DNA from: Mycolicibacterium sp. CBMA 247
Lineage (GTDB): Bacteria; Actinomycetota; Actinomycetes; Mycobacteriales; Mycobacteriaceae
Direction of reading: 5' to 3'
Length of the DNA stretch: 64,000 bases
Assembly (NCBI RefSeq): GCF_009729095.1
Contig: NZ_VTGX01000002.1
Location: 372,001 to 436,000 of the forward strand
Shown: piece after piece, positions 17,991 to 27,614 of the stretch
How positions within the stretch are numbered: position 1 is the stretch's first letter
Layout: each line of letters begins with the position of its first letter
Translations under genes and position numbers: made by a program
The notes under the pieces: generated by a model
Database searches by the model: none
Told to the model about the DNA's origin: nothing
Seen by the model: only the letters and a program-made list of their open reading frames with translations

Positions 17991-20873
17991 CTAATCCCTC
18001 AACAACAGCGAACGCACCAGCGGCCGCGGACCCATCGGCCGCAACATGGAACTGGCGGGACGCGGACGCACCTGCTGCGGCCACCAGAACCAGCGGCCCA
18101 GCAGCGCAGCGATCGACGGGGTCATGAACGCGCGCACGATCAGCGTGTCGAACAGCAACCCGAGGCCGATGGTGGTGCCCACCTGCCCGATCGTGAGCAA
18201 GTCACTGACGATCATCGACGCCATCGTGGCCGCGAACACCAGACCGGCGGCGGTCACGACCTTGCCGGTGCCGCCCATCGCTCGGATGATGCCGGTGTTG
18301 ATGCCCGCGTGGAGCTCCTCTTTCATCCGCGAGACCAGCAGCAGGTTGTAGTCCGACCCCACCGCCAGCAGGACGATGACGGACATGGCCAGCACCACCC
18401 AGTTGATCTGCATTCCGAGGATGTACTGCCAGACCAGCACGGACAGACCGAAGGACGCGCCCAGTGACAGCGCCACCGTACCCACGATCACCAGCGCCGC
18501 GACAAAGCTACGCGTCATCAGCACCATGATCAGGAAGATGAGGGCCAGCGCCGTGACACCCGCGATCAAGAGGTCGATCTTCGATCCGTCGACCAGGTCC
18601 TTCACCCCGGCCGCGGTACCGGCCAGATACAGCTTGGAGCTTTCCAGCGGGGTTCCCTTGAGCGCCTCCTCGGCCGCGATCCGCAGCGGCTCGACCCGTG
18701 AAATGCCCTCGGGCGTTGCGGGATCGCTGCGCTGGGTGATCAGCATGCGCGCGGCCTTCCCGTCCGGGGCCAGGAAGATCTTCATGATGCGCTGGAAGTC
18801 CTTGTTCTCCAGAGCATCCGGCGGCAGATAAAAGGAATCGTCGTTGTTCGACGCGTCGAACGCCTTTCCCATGGCGGTCGCGTTGTCGCCGGACTCATCC
18901 ATCTGGCTGAAGATTCCCGACATCGTGCTGTGCATCGTGAGCATCATGGTGCGCGTGCTCTGCATGGTGGCGATCATCTGCGGGAATTGCAGCAGCATCT
19001 GCGGCATGAGCAGGTCCAATTGGTCCAGTTCCTTGACCAGGCCCTGCATTTTCGTCGTCACCTCATCGATACCGTCGAGCGCATCGAATACGGATCTGAT
19101 CGACCAGCACATCGGAATATCAAAGCAGTGCGGCTCCCAATAGAGGTAATTGCGCAGCGGTCTCCAGAAGTCCTCGAAATCCGCCATATGATCGCGCAGT
19201 TCCCCCATATCCGCCTGTAGATCGTGGGTGGTCCCGACCATGCGGTGGGTGGTGCCGACCATTAGTTGCATCAGGTCGTACATGCGCTGCATCAGGCTGA
19301 TGGTGTTCGACATGTCGTCGGCCTGTTTGACCAGATCTTCCATCCGCGCCTTCTGGAATGGGAGAGCGAGCCGCTGGCTGGCATTGGACATGCTCAGCAT
19401 GAACGGAATCGAAGAATGTTCGATCTGGGTGCCCTCGGGCCGCGTTATGGATTGCACATTGGCAATTCCGGGAACCGCGAACACTGCCTTCGCCAGCTTG
19501 TTCAAGACCAGCAGGTCGGTTGGGTTACGCATATCGTGATCTGCCTCGACCAATAAGAGATCGGGCGTCGTCATCTTCGATTCTGGGAAATGGCGGGATG
19601 CCGCCGCGAACCCTTGGTTGGCCGGGATGTCTTGCGGGATGTACTTCTGGTCGCTGTAGCTCGGGCTGTATCCCGGCAGCGTCAACAGCCCGATGAGGGC
19701 GACCGCGAGCGTAGCGAGCAGGATGGGAGCCGGCCACCGGACGATGGCCGTTCCGATGCGCCGCCATCGGCGGGTGGTGACCGGGCGCTTGGGGTCGAAT
19801 ATGCCGACCCGACTGCCCGCGGCGATGCAGGCGGGCACCAGCGTGAGCGCGACCGCCACCGCGATCAAGATGCCCACCGCGCCGGGGATTCCGAGCGGCT
19901 GGAAGTAGGGCAGCCGGGTGAAACTCAGGCAGGCGATGGCTCCGGCGATCGTCACGCCGGAGGCCAGGACCACCTTGGCGACGCTTCGGTAGGCGGTGTA
20001 GTAGGCCTTCTCCCGGTCCTCACCGGCTTGCCGGGCTTCCTGATATCGCCCGGTGAAGAAGATCGCGTAGTCGGTTCCGGCCGCAATACCCACCGAGACA
20101 AGCAGATTCACCACGTAGGTGGTGAGGCCGACCAGCCCGTGTAGGCCGAGGAACGCGACGACGCCACGGGCCACCTGCAGTTCGATCCCGACGGTGAACA
20201 ACAGGATGATGACGGTGATGAACGACCGGTAGAGCAGGAGCAGCATCAAGAAGATCACCCCGACACTCACCAGGGTGATGAGGATGACCGTACGGTTGCC
20301 GCTCTGGCCCATGTCGGCGACGATCGCCGCCGGGCCGGTGACATACGTCTGGATCCCGGGCGGTGCCTCGGTGCGCTTGACGACATCCTGGACGGCCTGC
20401 ACCGATTCGTTCGCCGCGGCCTGCCCAAAGCTCCCGTGCAGGTTCAATTGCACGTAGGCGGCCTTACCATCGGCGCTCTGCGCGGCACCGGCGGTGAGCG
20501 GATCGCCCCAGAAATCCTGGACGTGCTGGATGTGCTCAGGGTCGTTCTTCAGCTGCCGGACCAGCTGGTCGTAGTACGTATGGGCAGCGGCACCGAGGGG
20601 CTCCTGGCCCTCCAGGACGATGACTGCCACGCTCTCTGAATTGGATTCCTGGAACAGCTCGCCCATGCGGGTCATCGCCTTGACCGACGGCGCATCCGGC
20701 GGGCTCAGTGACACCGAATGGTCACGTTCGACCACCTCCAGCGGAGGGACCGCCAGGGTTACCAGCACCGTGATCGCCACCCACCCCAAGATGATCAGGA
20801 GGGAAAAGCGGCGAATCGTCGAGGCCAGTCGCGGCTTGGACAGTTGGTCTTTATCCATGTTGTTTTCGCTCAT
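17991..20873 (-). CDS. mmpL4a: MmpL-family RND transporter (GPL export, MmpL4a-like)
   Basis: A 960-residue paralogue of the next gene with the same architecture ([20 protein letters not shown] first membrane helix; [41 protein letters not shown]). I chose ATG 20873, giving [10 protein letters not shown], because it overlaps the mmpS stop as ATGA, a translational coupling junction; a start six codons upstream is open but unneeded. It works with its paralogue and MmpS as the likely GPL translocase. The two MmpLs are similar along their whole length, including the Cys pair in HCFDIP(I/M)CWS, which probably forms a periplasmic disulfide. Confidence 0.9.
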   Translation of the reverse strand: MSENNMDKDQLSKPRLASTIRRFSLLIILGWVAITVLVTLAVPPLEVVERDHSVSLSPPDAPSVKAMTRMGELFQESNSESVAVIVLEGQEPLGAAAHTYYDQLVRQLKNDPEHIQHVQDFWGDPLTAGAAQSADGKAAYVQLNLHGSFGQAAANESVQAVQDVVKRTEAPPGIQTYVTGPAAIVADMGQSGNRTVILITLVSVGVIFLMLLLLYRSFITVIILLFTVGIELQVARGVVAFLGLHGLVGLTTYVVNLLVSVGIAAGTDYAIFFTGRYQEARQAGEDREKAYYTAYRSVAKVVLASGVTIAGAIACLSFTRLPYFQPLGIPGAVGILIAVAVALTLVPACIAAGSRVGIFDPKRPVTTRRWRRIGTAIVRWPAPILLATLAVALIGLLTLPGYSPSYSDQKYIPQDIPANQGFAAASRHFPESKMTTPDLLLVEADHDMRNPTDLLVLNKLAKAVFAVPGIANVQSITRPEGTQIEHSSIPFMLSMSNASQRLALPFQKARMEDLVKQADDMSNTISLMQRMYDLMQLMVGTTHRMVGTTHDLQADMGELRDHMADFEDFWRPLRNYLYWEPHCFDIPMCWSIRSVFDALDGIDEVTTKMQGLVKELDQLDLLMPQMLLQFPQMIATMQSTRTMMLTMHSTMSGIFSQMDESGDNATAMGKAFDASNNDDSFYLPPDALENKDFQRIMKIFLAPDGKAARMLITQRSDPATPEGISRVEPLRIAAEEALKGTPLESSKLYLAGTAAGVKDLVDGSKIDLLIAGVTALALIFLIMVLMTRSFVAALVIVGTVALSLGASFGLSVLVWQYILGMQINWVVLAMSVIVLLAVGSDYNLLLVSRMKEELHAGINTGIIRAMGGTGKVVTAAGLVFAATMASMIVSDLLTIGQVGTTIGLGLLFDTLIVRAFMTPSIAALLGRWFWWPQQVRPRPASSMLRPMGPRPLVRSLLLRD

Positions 20874-21301
20874 GCAGCCTTCAGGAGGCACGAGGTGAAG
20901 GCATTCACCTGATTCGATGACTTCTCGGCCTTGACCTCGTCATCGACGGTTATGCGGCAGCCGATATTATTGCTGTCCCCTTGCGCCATGATGCTTCCGA
21001 CGGCGGTGGTCTTGGTGATATCGAATTGCAGCGTCCAGGGCAGGCTGACATTCTTTACGAATTGCGGATCGGCATTGACATCGAAATAGCTGATATCGGC
21101 CAGAGTCCCGGGCGTCCCGAATACCTCGTACGTCAATTTCTTGGGGTCGAATGGCTTCGTATCAGTGATCTTGGTGTCGGCATACGTAGCGCGCGTATCT
21201 GTGCCAAAGATGGTGTGCAGGCGCGACACAGCGAATCCCGCGGCGGCGATCACCACAATCGCGAGTAACGGAATCCACAACCGCTTCAAAAGCCCAAAAA
21301 T
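20870..21301 (-). CDS. mmpS4: MmpS-family membrane protein (MmpS4-like), possible ATT start
   Basis: A roughly 140-residue MmpS protein: one N-terminal membrane helix ([18 protein letters not shown]) and a small periplasmic beta domain with [20 protein letters not shown] and two late Cys ([18 protein letters not shown]). MmpS proteins assist their cognate MmpL and stabilise the export complex. The first standard start in frame is TTG 21289, which has no ribosome site. An ATT at 21301 lies exactly 7 nt after GGAGGAG (21309-21315), giving [13 protein letters not shown], which aligns better with MmpS4 N-termini. I therefore give the longer form; the TTG form ends at 21289. The start is uncertain, the identity is not. 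Confidence 0.8.
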   Translation of the reverse strand: MFGLLKRLWIPLLAIVVIAAAGFAVSRLHTIFGTDTRATYADTKITDTKPFDPKKLTYEVFGTPGTLADISYFDVNADPQFVKNVSLPWTLQFDITKTTAVGSIMAQGDSNNIGCRITVDDEVKAEKSSNQVNAFTSCLLKAA

Positions 21302-22140
21302 CGTAGATCTCCTCCACTATCACCACACCCAGAACCAATGCAGCGAATACGCACGACGCTTCACGGAGCCAGCTGGTCGTTGAAGAGTAAACCACGTCAC
21401 GTACCGGCTTATCAGCCTGTTCCCCGCAGGCTGCGACCGAACACTACACAGGTACGCGGACGTAAATTACGGTGCAAATTCAATTCAAATCGCGGAATGG
21501 TTCCCGATATTTATGCGGTGCGATTTTGGCAAATTCGTTATTTTCGGCGTGCGCGCCCGGCAGCCAGCAAATACTCCTGTGGCGCACCCTTCTGGCGAAC
21601 CTGACGGTGGTCCGCCGGTGGTTGCTGCGAACCGGGATCTCGGTGCGGTTGGCCAGCGGCCGACCGCCGGCAAGGGACGGCCTCTGTGGGCACGCACCGA
21701 CCAGGCGGCGCCACCGGCATCGCCCACGCGCACCGGCGAACTCCCTGCGCGTCACCGCATCAGATCCAGCACTTGATACCGCGGTGGGCGAGAAAGCCCT
21801 GCACAAGCGAGTAGCGGACCACTTACGCCACGGCTCCCGTTCCGGGCCAGACTTCGGCTACCAGCTCGACCAGCCTTCTCGCAGCGGGTTGCCATGTGTT
21901 GCGGAGAAACCGAGGGTGTTTATTCGGAGAGCGATGCTGAGTTCTTCGAGGAACTGGAGCGCAGCTCTATGCCAAGTACCGACCGGACCTACACCTCTGT
22001 GGTATCCAGAGCGCCTTGGCCGAGTACGCCGGGTTCGGCGATCAGCACGTCCGCAACCGAGCGACTGCGCTGAGATCCCCTGCAGGAAGTCGTCGACGCT
22101 TGTCCGGGCAGTCCCTCTGCCAATATCGACCCCTGATAAA
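21302..22140. other. Non-coding gap at the GPL locus/core chromosome boundary
   Basis: About 840 bp without a supported gene. The first 250 bp (21302-21550) are AT-rich, include another GGCAAAT element at 21527-21533, and should contain the promoter of the mmpS-mmpL operon. The rest (21560-22140) returns to high GC; the open frames in it have no domain, no ribosome site and an Arg/Pro/Ala composition typical of shadows. No integrase or transposase remnant could be recognised. Confidence 0.4.
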
Positions 22141-22180
22141 CATGAAGGCCGCGAACTCGATTGAGTCCGCGGCCTTCATG
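22141..22180 (-). terminator. Hairpin downstream of tRNA-Leu
   Basis: An almost perfect 40-bp palindrome: CATGAAGGCCGCG and CGCGGCCTTCATG arms flank a centre (AACTCGATTGAGTC) that itself can pair. It lies 26 bp past the tRNA-Leu 3' end on the same strand and probably ends that transcript. Confidence 0.75.
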
Positions 22181-22205
22181 TTGCGGTTCGTAGAACCGCT
22201 CTCTG

Positions 22206-22288
22206 TGGGCGAAGGGGGACTTGAACCCCCACGTCCCGAAGGACACTGGCACCTGAAGCCAGCGCGTCTGCCATTCCGCCACTCGCCC
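22206..22288 (-). tRNA. leuT: tRNA-Leu (CAG)
   Basis: An 83-nt class II tRNA. The 5' acceptor GGGCGAG pairs with 3' TTCGCCC (one G-U), the anticodon loop contains CTTCAGGT (anticodon CAG), there is a long variable arm (TGTCCTTCGGGACG) and a T arm with GGTTCAAGTC. CCA is not encoded. It sits between the GPL locus and fhaA, the position of a leucine tRNA next to Rv0020c in M. tuberculosis. Confidence 0.95.
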
Positions 22289-22560
22289 GAATGACCGAGG
22301 CAGCGTAACACTGCTGGAGCGCGGTTCCCAAACCGCCCGATCAGCGGCCCGATCGAGGCTCCGTCAGAGCGCCAGAAGGTCCTTAAGCTCATCTAGATCA
22401 GGTCACTGACCAGCGTCGATCCTTCTCAGAGTTCTGTTGGTCCCGCTTTACGGCACCAGGCCGATACCATGCTTGTGAGCAGTGTGGCCAGAGCGACACG
22501 CGGGAGCGCAGGCTGCCGTGCCGAGGCGACGAACGACAACGAGTAAAGGCGGGCGGTGAC

Positions 22561-24036
22561 ATGGGTCTGGTCGACCGCATCGAACGCAAACTCGAGTCAA
22601 CCGTCGGCGATGCGTTCGCCCGGGTCTTCGGCGGCTCGATAGTGCCCCAGGAAGTAGAGACGGCGTTGTGCCGGGAAGCCGAGTCTCGGGCCCGTACCGT
22701 GGCCGGGGGGCAAGTTTTGGCACCGAACGACTACGTAATTACGCTCAGTGGCACTGACTATAAGAAGGTAAGCGCCGATACTGACCTGACCTCGACCGCG
22801 TTCGCCAAGCATCTGGGGGGATTCATCCGTGATCAGGGGTGGCAAACGTATGGTGATGTGGTCGTTAGATTCGAGCAATCGCCGAACTTGCACACCGGAC
22901 AGTTCCGCGCACATGGCGCGGTCAACCCCGATTCAACCGCTGGCGAATCCGCGCGAGCCCAAGGCGACCATGCGTTCACCGCAGAATCAGGAGAACCACC
23001 TATGACCGATAACCCGAATTACCGCGGCGGCCAGGGACAAGGGCGGCCCGGCGACGATTACTACGACGACCGCTACGGGCGGCCGCAGGACGATCCCCGC
23101 GGCGCCCAGTACCCGCCGGAGCAGGGCGGACATCCGCCGCAGGAGCAGGGCGGCTACCCCCCGCAGGAACAGGGCGGCTACCCCCCGCAGGAGCAGGGCG
23201 GTTACCCCCCGCAGCGCGGCGGATACGGCGACCGGGGTGGCTACCCAGAACAGGGCGGCTACCCGGATCAGGGCGGTTACCCCGATCAAGGCGGCTACCC
23301 CGAACAGGGCGGTTACCCGCCGCAGTCCTACGAGCAGCAGCGCCCGCCGGCCGGTTACGGCCAGCAGGGCGGCGCACAGGACCGTGGCTACGGCCAGCAG
23401 GGCGGCGGCTACGGCCAGCCCGCACCGGGCGGTCAGCCCGGTTACGGCGGCGGCGAGTACGACTACGGACGTCAGGACCCCCGCCAAGGCGGCGGCTACC
23501 CAGAACAGGGCGGTTACCCGCCGCAGTCCTACGAGCAGCAGCGCCCGCCGGCCGGCTACGGCCAGCAGCAGGATTATGGCCGCGGCTACGCCGAGCCGCA
23601 GCAAGGCGGTTACCCGGAGCAGACCGGTTACCCCGAGCAGGGATATGGCGAGCAGGGCGGCCGGGATTACGACTACGGCGCGCAAGGCGGCCAGCCCGGT
23701 TACGGCGGCAGCCAGGGCGGCTACGGCGGTGGCGACTATGCCGCCGGCGGCGCCGCGGTCACCCTTCAGCTCGACGACGGCAGTGGCCGCACCTACCAGC
23801 TGCGCGAAGGCGCCAACGTGATCGGCCGCGGTCAGGACGCCCAGTTCCGGCTGCCCGACACCGGAGTGTCACGCCGGCATCTGGAGATTCGGTGGGACGG
23901 CCAGGTCGCGTTGCTGTCAGACCTCAACTCCACCAACGGCACCACGGTGAACAATGCACCGGTGCAGGAGTGGCAGCTGGCCGACGGCGACGTGATCCGG
24001 CTGGGCCATTCAGAGATCATCGTGCGCGTGCACTGA
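22561..24036 (+). CDS. fhaA: FHA-domain protein FhaA (Rv0020c type)
   Basis: A 491-residue cytoplasmic adaptor. Residues about 5-118 are the DUF3662 domain ([20 protein letters not shown]). Residues about 150-395 are a low-complexity Gly/Tyr/Pro/Gln region with repeats of [14 protein letters not shown] and GGYPDQ. Residues about 400-491 are an FHA phosphothreonine-binding domain ([26 protein letters not shown]). The FHA domain is known to bind the phosphorylated pseudokinase of MurJ, restraining peptidoglycan precursor flipping; murJ is at the other end of this window. It heads the seven-gene operon that ends with pknB. The linker DNA is made of imperfect direct repeats, so its length is expected to vary between strains. 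Confidence 0.95.
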   Translation: MGLVDRIERKLESTVGDAFARVFGGSIVPQEVETALCREAESRARTVAGGQVLAPNDYVITLSGTDYKKVSADTDLTSTAFAKHLGGFIRDQGWQTYGDVVVRFEQSPNLHTGQFRAHGAVNPDSTAGESARAQGDHAFTAESGEPPMTDNPNYRGGQGQGRPGDDYYDDRYGRPQDDPRGAQYPPEQGGHPPQEQGGYPPQEQGGYPPQEQGGYPPQRGGYGDRGGYPEQGGYPDQGGYPDQGGYPEQGGYPPQSYEQQRPPAGYGQQGGAQDRGYGQQGGGYGQPAPGGQPGYGGGEYDYGRQDPRQGGGYPEQGGYPPQSYEQQRPPAGYGQQQDYGRGYAEPQQGGYPEQTGYPEQGYGEQGGRDYDYGAQGGQPGYGGSQGGYGGGDYAAGGAAVTLQLDDGSGRTYQLREGANVIGRGQDAQFRLPDTGVSRRHLEIRWDGQVALLSDLNSTNGTTVNNAPVQEWQLADGDVIRLGHSEIIVRVH

Positions 24037-24167
24037 GCGTCTGAGACCGGACACACCGGAGTGGCAAGCACCCCGCTTCGCCCTCACGGCCATCGCTGTC
24101 CAAGTATCGTGACGTTGCCGACGGTAGCTGAGCGGTCCCAGTGGGGCAGATACGGAGAGGACGTCAG

Positions 24168-24635
24168 ATGCAGGGGTTAGTGCTGCAGCTGACGCGTGTC
24201 GGATTCCTCCTACTGCTGTGGCTGTTCATCTGGTCGGTGCTGCGCATCCTGCGGACCGATATCTACGCGCCGACCGGCGCGGTGATGGTGCGCCGGGGGT
24301 TGGCGCTGCGCGGCTCCTTGCTGCCGAGTCGAGACCGACGTCACATCGCGCGGCAATTGGTGGTCACCGAGGGCGCATTGGCCGGTACCCGCATCACGCT
24401 GGGTGCCCAGCCGGTTCTGATCGGCCGTGCCGACGACTCCACTCTGGTGCTCACCGATGATTACGCTTCTACGCGCCACGCCCGGCTCTCCCCGCGAGGT
24501 TCGGAGTGGTACGTCGAGGACCTAGGATCGACCAACGGCACATACCTTGACAGGGCGAAGGTGACAACAGCGGTAAGGGTTTCCATCGGAACGCCGGTTC
24601 GAATCGGCAAGACGGTAATCGAGTTGCGTCCGTGA
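24168..24635 (+). CDS. fhaB: FHA-domain membrane protein FhaB (FipA)
   Basis: A 155-residue protein from ATG 24168 (GGAGAGGA ribosome site); an upstream in-frame start at 24141 would add nine residues not seen in the family. One N-terminal membrane helix (GFLLLLWLFIWSVLRIL, residues about 10-26) is followed by a cytoplasmic FHA domain (residues about 70-155: VLIGRADDSTLVLTDDYAST, GSTNGTYLD). FhaB/FipA is a PknA substrate that links FtsZ and FtsQ during division under oxidative stress. It is second in the operon, between fhaA and the phosphatase gene. Confidence 0.95.
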   Translation: MQGLVLQLTRVGFLLLLWLFIWSVLRILRTDIYAPTGAVMVRRGLALRGSLLPSRDRRHIARQLVVTEGALAGTRITLGAQPVLIGRADDSTLVLTDDYASTRHARLSPRGSEWYVEDLGSTNGTYLDRAKVTTAVRVSIGTPVRIGKTVIELRP

Positions 24636-24693
24636 CGCCGCGCACGCGAGGAGCAAATTCGATACCGCGCATGCGAGGAGCGCGAGAAACACT

Positions 24694-26202
24694 ATGACCC
24701 TCGTTCTCCGATACGCCGCGCGCAGTGATCGCGGGCTGGTGCGCGCCAACAACGAGGACTCGGTCTATGCCGGGGCCCGGCTGCTGGCGCTGGCCGACGG
24801 CATGGGTGGCCACGCGGCTGGCGAAGTGGCCTCGCAACTGGTCATCGCAGCGCTGGCACACCTCGACGACGACGAGCCCGGCGGCGATCTGCTGAGCAAG
24901 CTCAACACCGCGGTCGGTCAGGGCAATGCCGCGATCGCGGCCCATGTGGAGGTCGACCCCGAGCTCGACGGCATGGGCACGACGCTCACCGCGATCCTGT
25001 TCGCAGGCAACCGGCTGGGCCTGGTCCACATCGGCGATTCCCGCGGCTACCTGCTCCGCGATGGTGAGCTGACCCAGATCACCAAGGACGACACCTTCGT
25101 CCAGACGCTGGTCGACGAAGGCCGGATCACCGCCGAGGAGGCCCACAGCCATCCGCAGCGCTCGCTGATCATGCGGGCGCTGACCGGGCACGAGGTCGAG
25201 CCGACCTTGATCATGCGCGAGGCCAGGGCCGGCGACCGCTACCTGTTGTGCTCCGATGGCCTGTCCGATCCGGTCAGCCACGACACCATCCACGAGGCCA
25301 TGCAGATCGAGGACGTCGCCGAGAGCGCCGACCGGCTGATCGAGTTGGCATTGCGCGGCGGCGGTCCGGACAACGTGACCGTGGTGGTCGCCGACGTCGT
25401 CGACTACGACTACGGGCAGACCCAACCGATCCTGGCCGGCGCGGTGTCCGGTGACGACGATCAGAGCGCGCCGCCCGATACGGCCGCCGGGCGGGCCTCG
25501 GCGTTCAATCCCCGCCGCAACGAACCCAAGCGAGTCGTTCCCCAGCCGGCCGAGCCGGACCGCAAGCCGCGGTCGCGGCGCCGGATTGTCATCGCCGCGG
25601 TGCTGCTGGTGCTGGTGCTCGTCGGTGGACTGGCCATCGGCCGCGAGATCATCCGCAACAACTATTACGTCGCCGAACACAACGGCACGGTGTCGATCAT
25701 GCGCGGGGTGCAGGGCTCCTTCCTGGGCGTCTCGCTGCAGGAGCCCTACCGCCTGGGCTGCCTCAACGCCCGCAACGAGCTGTCGCTGATCAGCGCCGAC
25801 GAGAATCAGAGCCACCTTGACTGCCGGCTGATGGCAGTCAACGACATGCGCCCCTCGGAACGGGCCCAGGTGGTCGCCGGCCTGCCCGGAGGCACCCTCG
25901 ACGAGGCCTTCGCCCAGATCGGCGAGCTGGCCCGCAGCTCTGTCCTGCCGGTATGCGCACCGCGCACCGCGCCCACGACTCCCAAGACCCCTCCGGCGCC
26001 CAGCCCGTCGCCGTCACCCGGCCCGGCTCCGGGACCGACCCCCAGCGCTGAGCCATCGCCTCCTGAGGCGCCGGCTCCCGGGGCCCCGGGCACCGCCGCT
26101 GCCCCCACCCCGGCTCCGCCGGCGCCGTCACCGTCGCCCACCGTCACCGCACTGCCTCCCCCGCCACCCGAACCTGGGACGAACTGCCGAGCGGTGTCAT
26201 GA
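24694..26202 (+). CDS. pstP: PP2C-type Ser/Thr phosphatase PstP
   Basis: A 502-residue membrane phosphatase that reverses PknA/PknB phosphorylation. Residues 1-235 are the PP2C domain with the metal-binding motifs RSDRGLVRANNEDS, ALADGMGGHAAGE, LVHIGDSRGYLLRDG and GGPDNVTVVVADVVD. A membrane helix lies at about 298-317 (IVIAAVLLVLVLVGGLAIG), then an extracytoplasmic domain and a Pro-rich tail (about 425-495) ending EPGTNCRAVS. The tail is more Pro/Ala-dense than in M. tuberculosis. Upstream, the ribosome-site region is partly duplicated. The stop overlaps the rodA start (ATGA). Confidence 0.96.
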   Translation: MTLVLRYAARSDRGLVRANNEDSVYAGARLLALADGMGGHAAGEVASQLVIAALAHLDDDEPGGDLLSKLNTAVGQGNAAIAAHVEVDPELDGMGTTLTAILFAGNRLGLVHIGDSRGYLLRDGELTQITKDDTFVQTLVDEGRITAEEAHSHPQRSLIMRALTGHEVEPTLIMREARAGDRYLLCSDGLSDPVSHDTIHEAMQIEDVAESADRLIELALRGGGPDNVTVVVADVVDYDYGQTQPILAGAVSGDDDQSAPPDTAAGRASAFNPRRNEPKRVVPQPAEPDRKPRSRRRIVIAAVLLVLVLVGGLAIGREIIRNNYYVAEHNGTVSIMRGVQGSFLGVSLQEPYRLGCLNARNELSLISADENQSHLDCRLMAVNDMRPSERAQVVAGLPGGTLDEAFAQIGELARSSVLPVCAPRTAPTTPKTPPAPSPSPSPGPAPGPTPSAEPSPPEAPAPGAPGTAAAPTPAPPAPSPSPTVTALPPPPPEPGTNCRAVS

Positions 26203-27614
26203 CGACTCAACCCCAGTCGCCGGTTACCGTCACGCCGCCGTTACCCAATCGGCGCAACGCGGAACTGCTGCTTCTGGGGTTCGCTGCCTTCGTCACCACG
26301 GTCGCGCTGCTGATCGTCGAGGCCAACCAGGAACAGGGACTGAGCTGGGATCTGGCCCGCCACGTCATCACCTTCATCGCATTGATGGGCGCCGCGCACC
26401 TGGCGGTGCGACGCTTCGCCCCCTACGCCGACCCGCTGCTGCTGCCGGTCGTAGCGCTGCTCAACGGGCTGGGCCTGGTGATGATTCACCGGCTGGATCT
26501 GGCCAAGGGGGTGATGGCCTCCGACGGGCTCGGCGGCACCGCCAATCAGCAGTTGATGTGGACGCTGGTCGGCATTGTCGGGTTCTCCATCGTGGTTGTG
26601 CTGCTGACCGACCATCGAATGCTGGCCCGGTACGGCTACATCTACGGACTGGCCGGCCTTGTGCTGCTTGTGATTCCGGCCCTGCTTCCGGCGAAGTACT
26701 CGGAACAGTACGGCGCCAAGATCTGGATCCAGTTCCGGGGCTTCTCGATTCAGCCCGCAGAGTTCTCCAAGATCCTGCTGCTCATCTTCTTCGCCGCGGT
26801 GCTGGTCGCCAAGCGCGACCTGTTCACCAGTGCCGGAAAGCATTTCCTCGGACTCGACCTGCCGCGGCCCCGCGACCTCGCTCCCCTGCTGCTGGCCTGG
26901 GCCGCCTCCGTGGGCGTGATGGTCTTCGAAAAGGATTTGGGCGCTTCACTTCTGCTGTATGCGTCGTTTCTGGCGCTGCTCTATATCGCCACCGAGCGAC
27001 TGAGCTGGGTGGTCATCGGGCTGGCCTTGTTCGCCGCGGGAAGCGTTGTGGCATATCATATTTTCGCCCACGTCCGGGTGCGGGTGCAGAATTGGTGGGA
27101 TCCATTCGCCGACCCGGACGGGACGGGCTACCAGATGGTGCAGTCGCTGTTCAGCTTCGCCACCGGCGGTATCTTCGGCACCGGCCTGGGCAACGGTCAA
27201 CCCGGCACAGTTCCTGAGGCGTCCACCGATTTCATCGTCGCCGCCATCGGCGAGGAGCTCGGCTTGGTCGGGCTGGCCGGCGTACTGATGCTGTACGCGA
27301 TCCTGATCATCCGCGGCCTGCGTACCGCGATCGCGGTGCGAGACAGTTTCGGCAAGCTGCTCGCGGGCGGCCTGGCCTCGACCCTGGCCATCCAGTTGTT
27401 CATCGTCGTCGGCGGCGTCACCAAACTCATCCCGGAGAGTGGACTGACCACCCCGTGGATGTCCTACGGCGGATCCTCGCTGCTGGCCAACTACATTCTG
27501 CTGGCCATCCTGGTACGCGTATCGCACGCCGCCCGCCGGCCGATCACCACCACCCCGCCGCCGAACCCCACCCCGATCGCCGCGGCGAACACCGAGGTGA
27601 TCGAGAAGGTATGA
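26199..27614 (+). CDS. rodA: SEDS-family peptidoglycan glycosyltransferase RodA
   Basis: A 471-residue polytopic protein of the SEDS family, which polymerises lipid II into glycan strands with a partner class B PBP (here PbpA, next gene). Many hydrophobic segments are visible, and the SEDS signatures FRGFSIQPAEFSKILLLIFF, PEASTDFIVAAIGEELGLVG and LIPESGLTTPWMSYGGSSLL are all present. Translationally coupled at both ends: ATG 26199 overlaps the pstP stop and its own stop overlaps the pbpA start. It acts in the inner membrane at sites of growth or septation. Confidence 0.96.
   Translation: MTTQPQSPVTVTPPLPNRRNAELLLLGFAAFVTTVALLIVEANQEQGLSWDLARHVITFIALMGAAHLAVRRFAPYADPLLLPVVALLNGLGLVMIHRLDLAKGVMASDGLGGTANQQLMWTLVGIVGFSIVVVLLTDHRMLARYGYIYGLAGLVLLVIPALLPAKYSEQYGAKIWIQFRGFSIQPAEFSKILLLIFFAAVLVAKRDLFTSAGKHFLGLDLPRPRDLAPLLLAWAASVGVMVFEKDLGASLLLYASFLALLYIATERLSWVVIGLALFAAGSVVAYHIFAHVRVRVQNWWDPFADPDGTGYQMVQSLFSFATGGIFGTGLGNGQPGTVPEASTDFIVAAIGEELGLVGLAGVLMLYAILIIRGLRTAIAVRDSFGKLLAGGLASTLAIQLFIVVGGVTKLIPESGLTTPWMSYGGSSLLANYILLAILVRVSHAARRPITTTPPPNPTPIAAANTEVIEKV

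Noticed and set aside
21472..22164. 230-codon plus-strand frame between mmpS and tRNA-Leu
   Set aside because: Arg/Pro/Ser-rich, no ribosome site, no domain, passes through the tRNA-Leu terminator hairpin; treated as chance in GC-rich DNA.
23100..23720. Regularly repeated short sequences resembling a CRISPR or satellite array
   Set aside because: The repeats are codon-phased and encode the FhaA Gly/Tyr/Pro/Gln linker; there are no spacers of uniform size.
24469..25815. 448-codon minus-strand frame antisense to pstP
   Set aside because: Lies wholly over conserved pstP and fhaB coding sequence, no homology pattern, shadow frame.
27455..27610. 52-codon upstream extension of pbpA
   Set aside because: It is the rodA 3' end read in another frame; the ATGA overlap at 27611 is the natural start.
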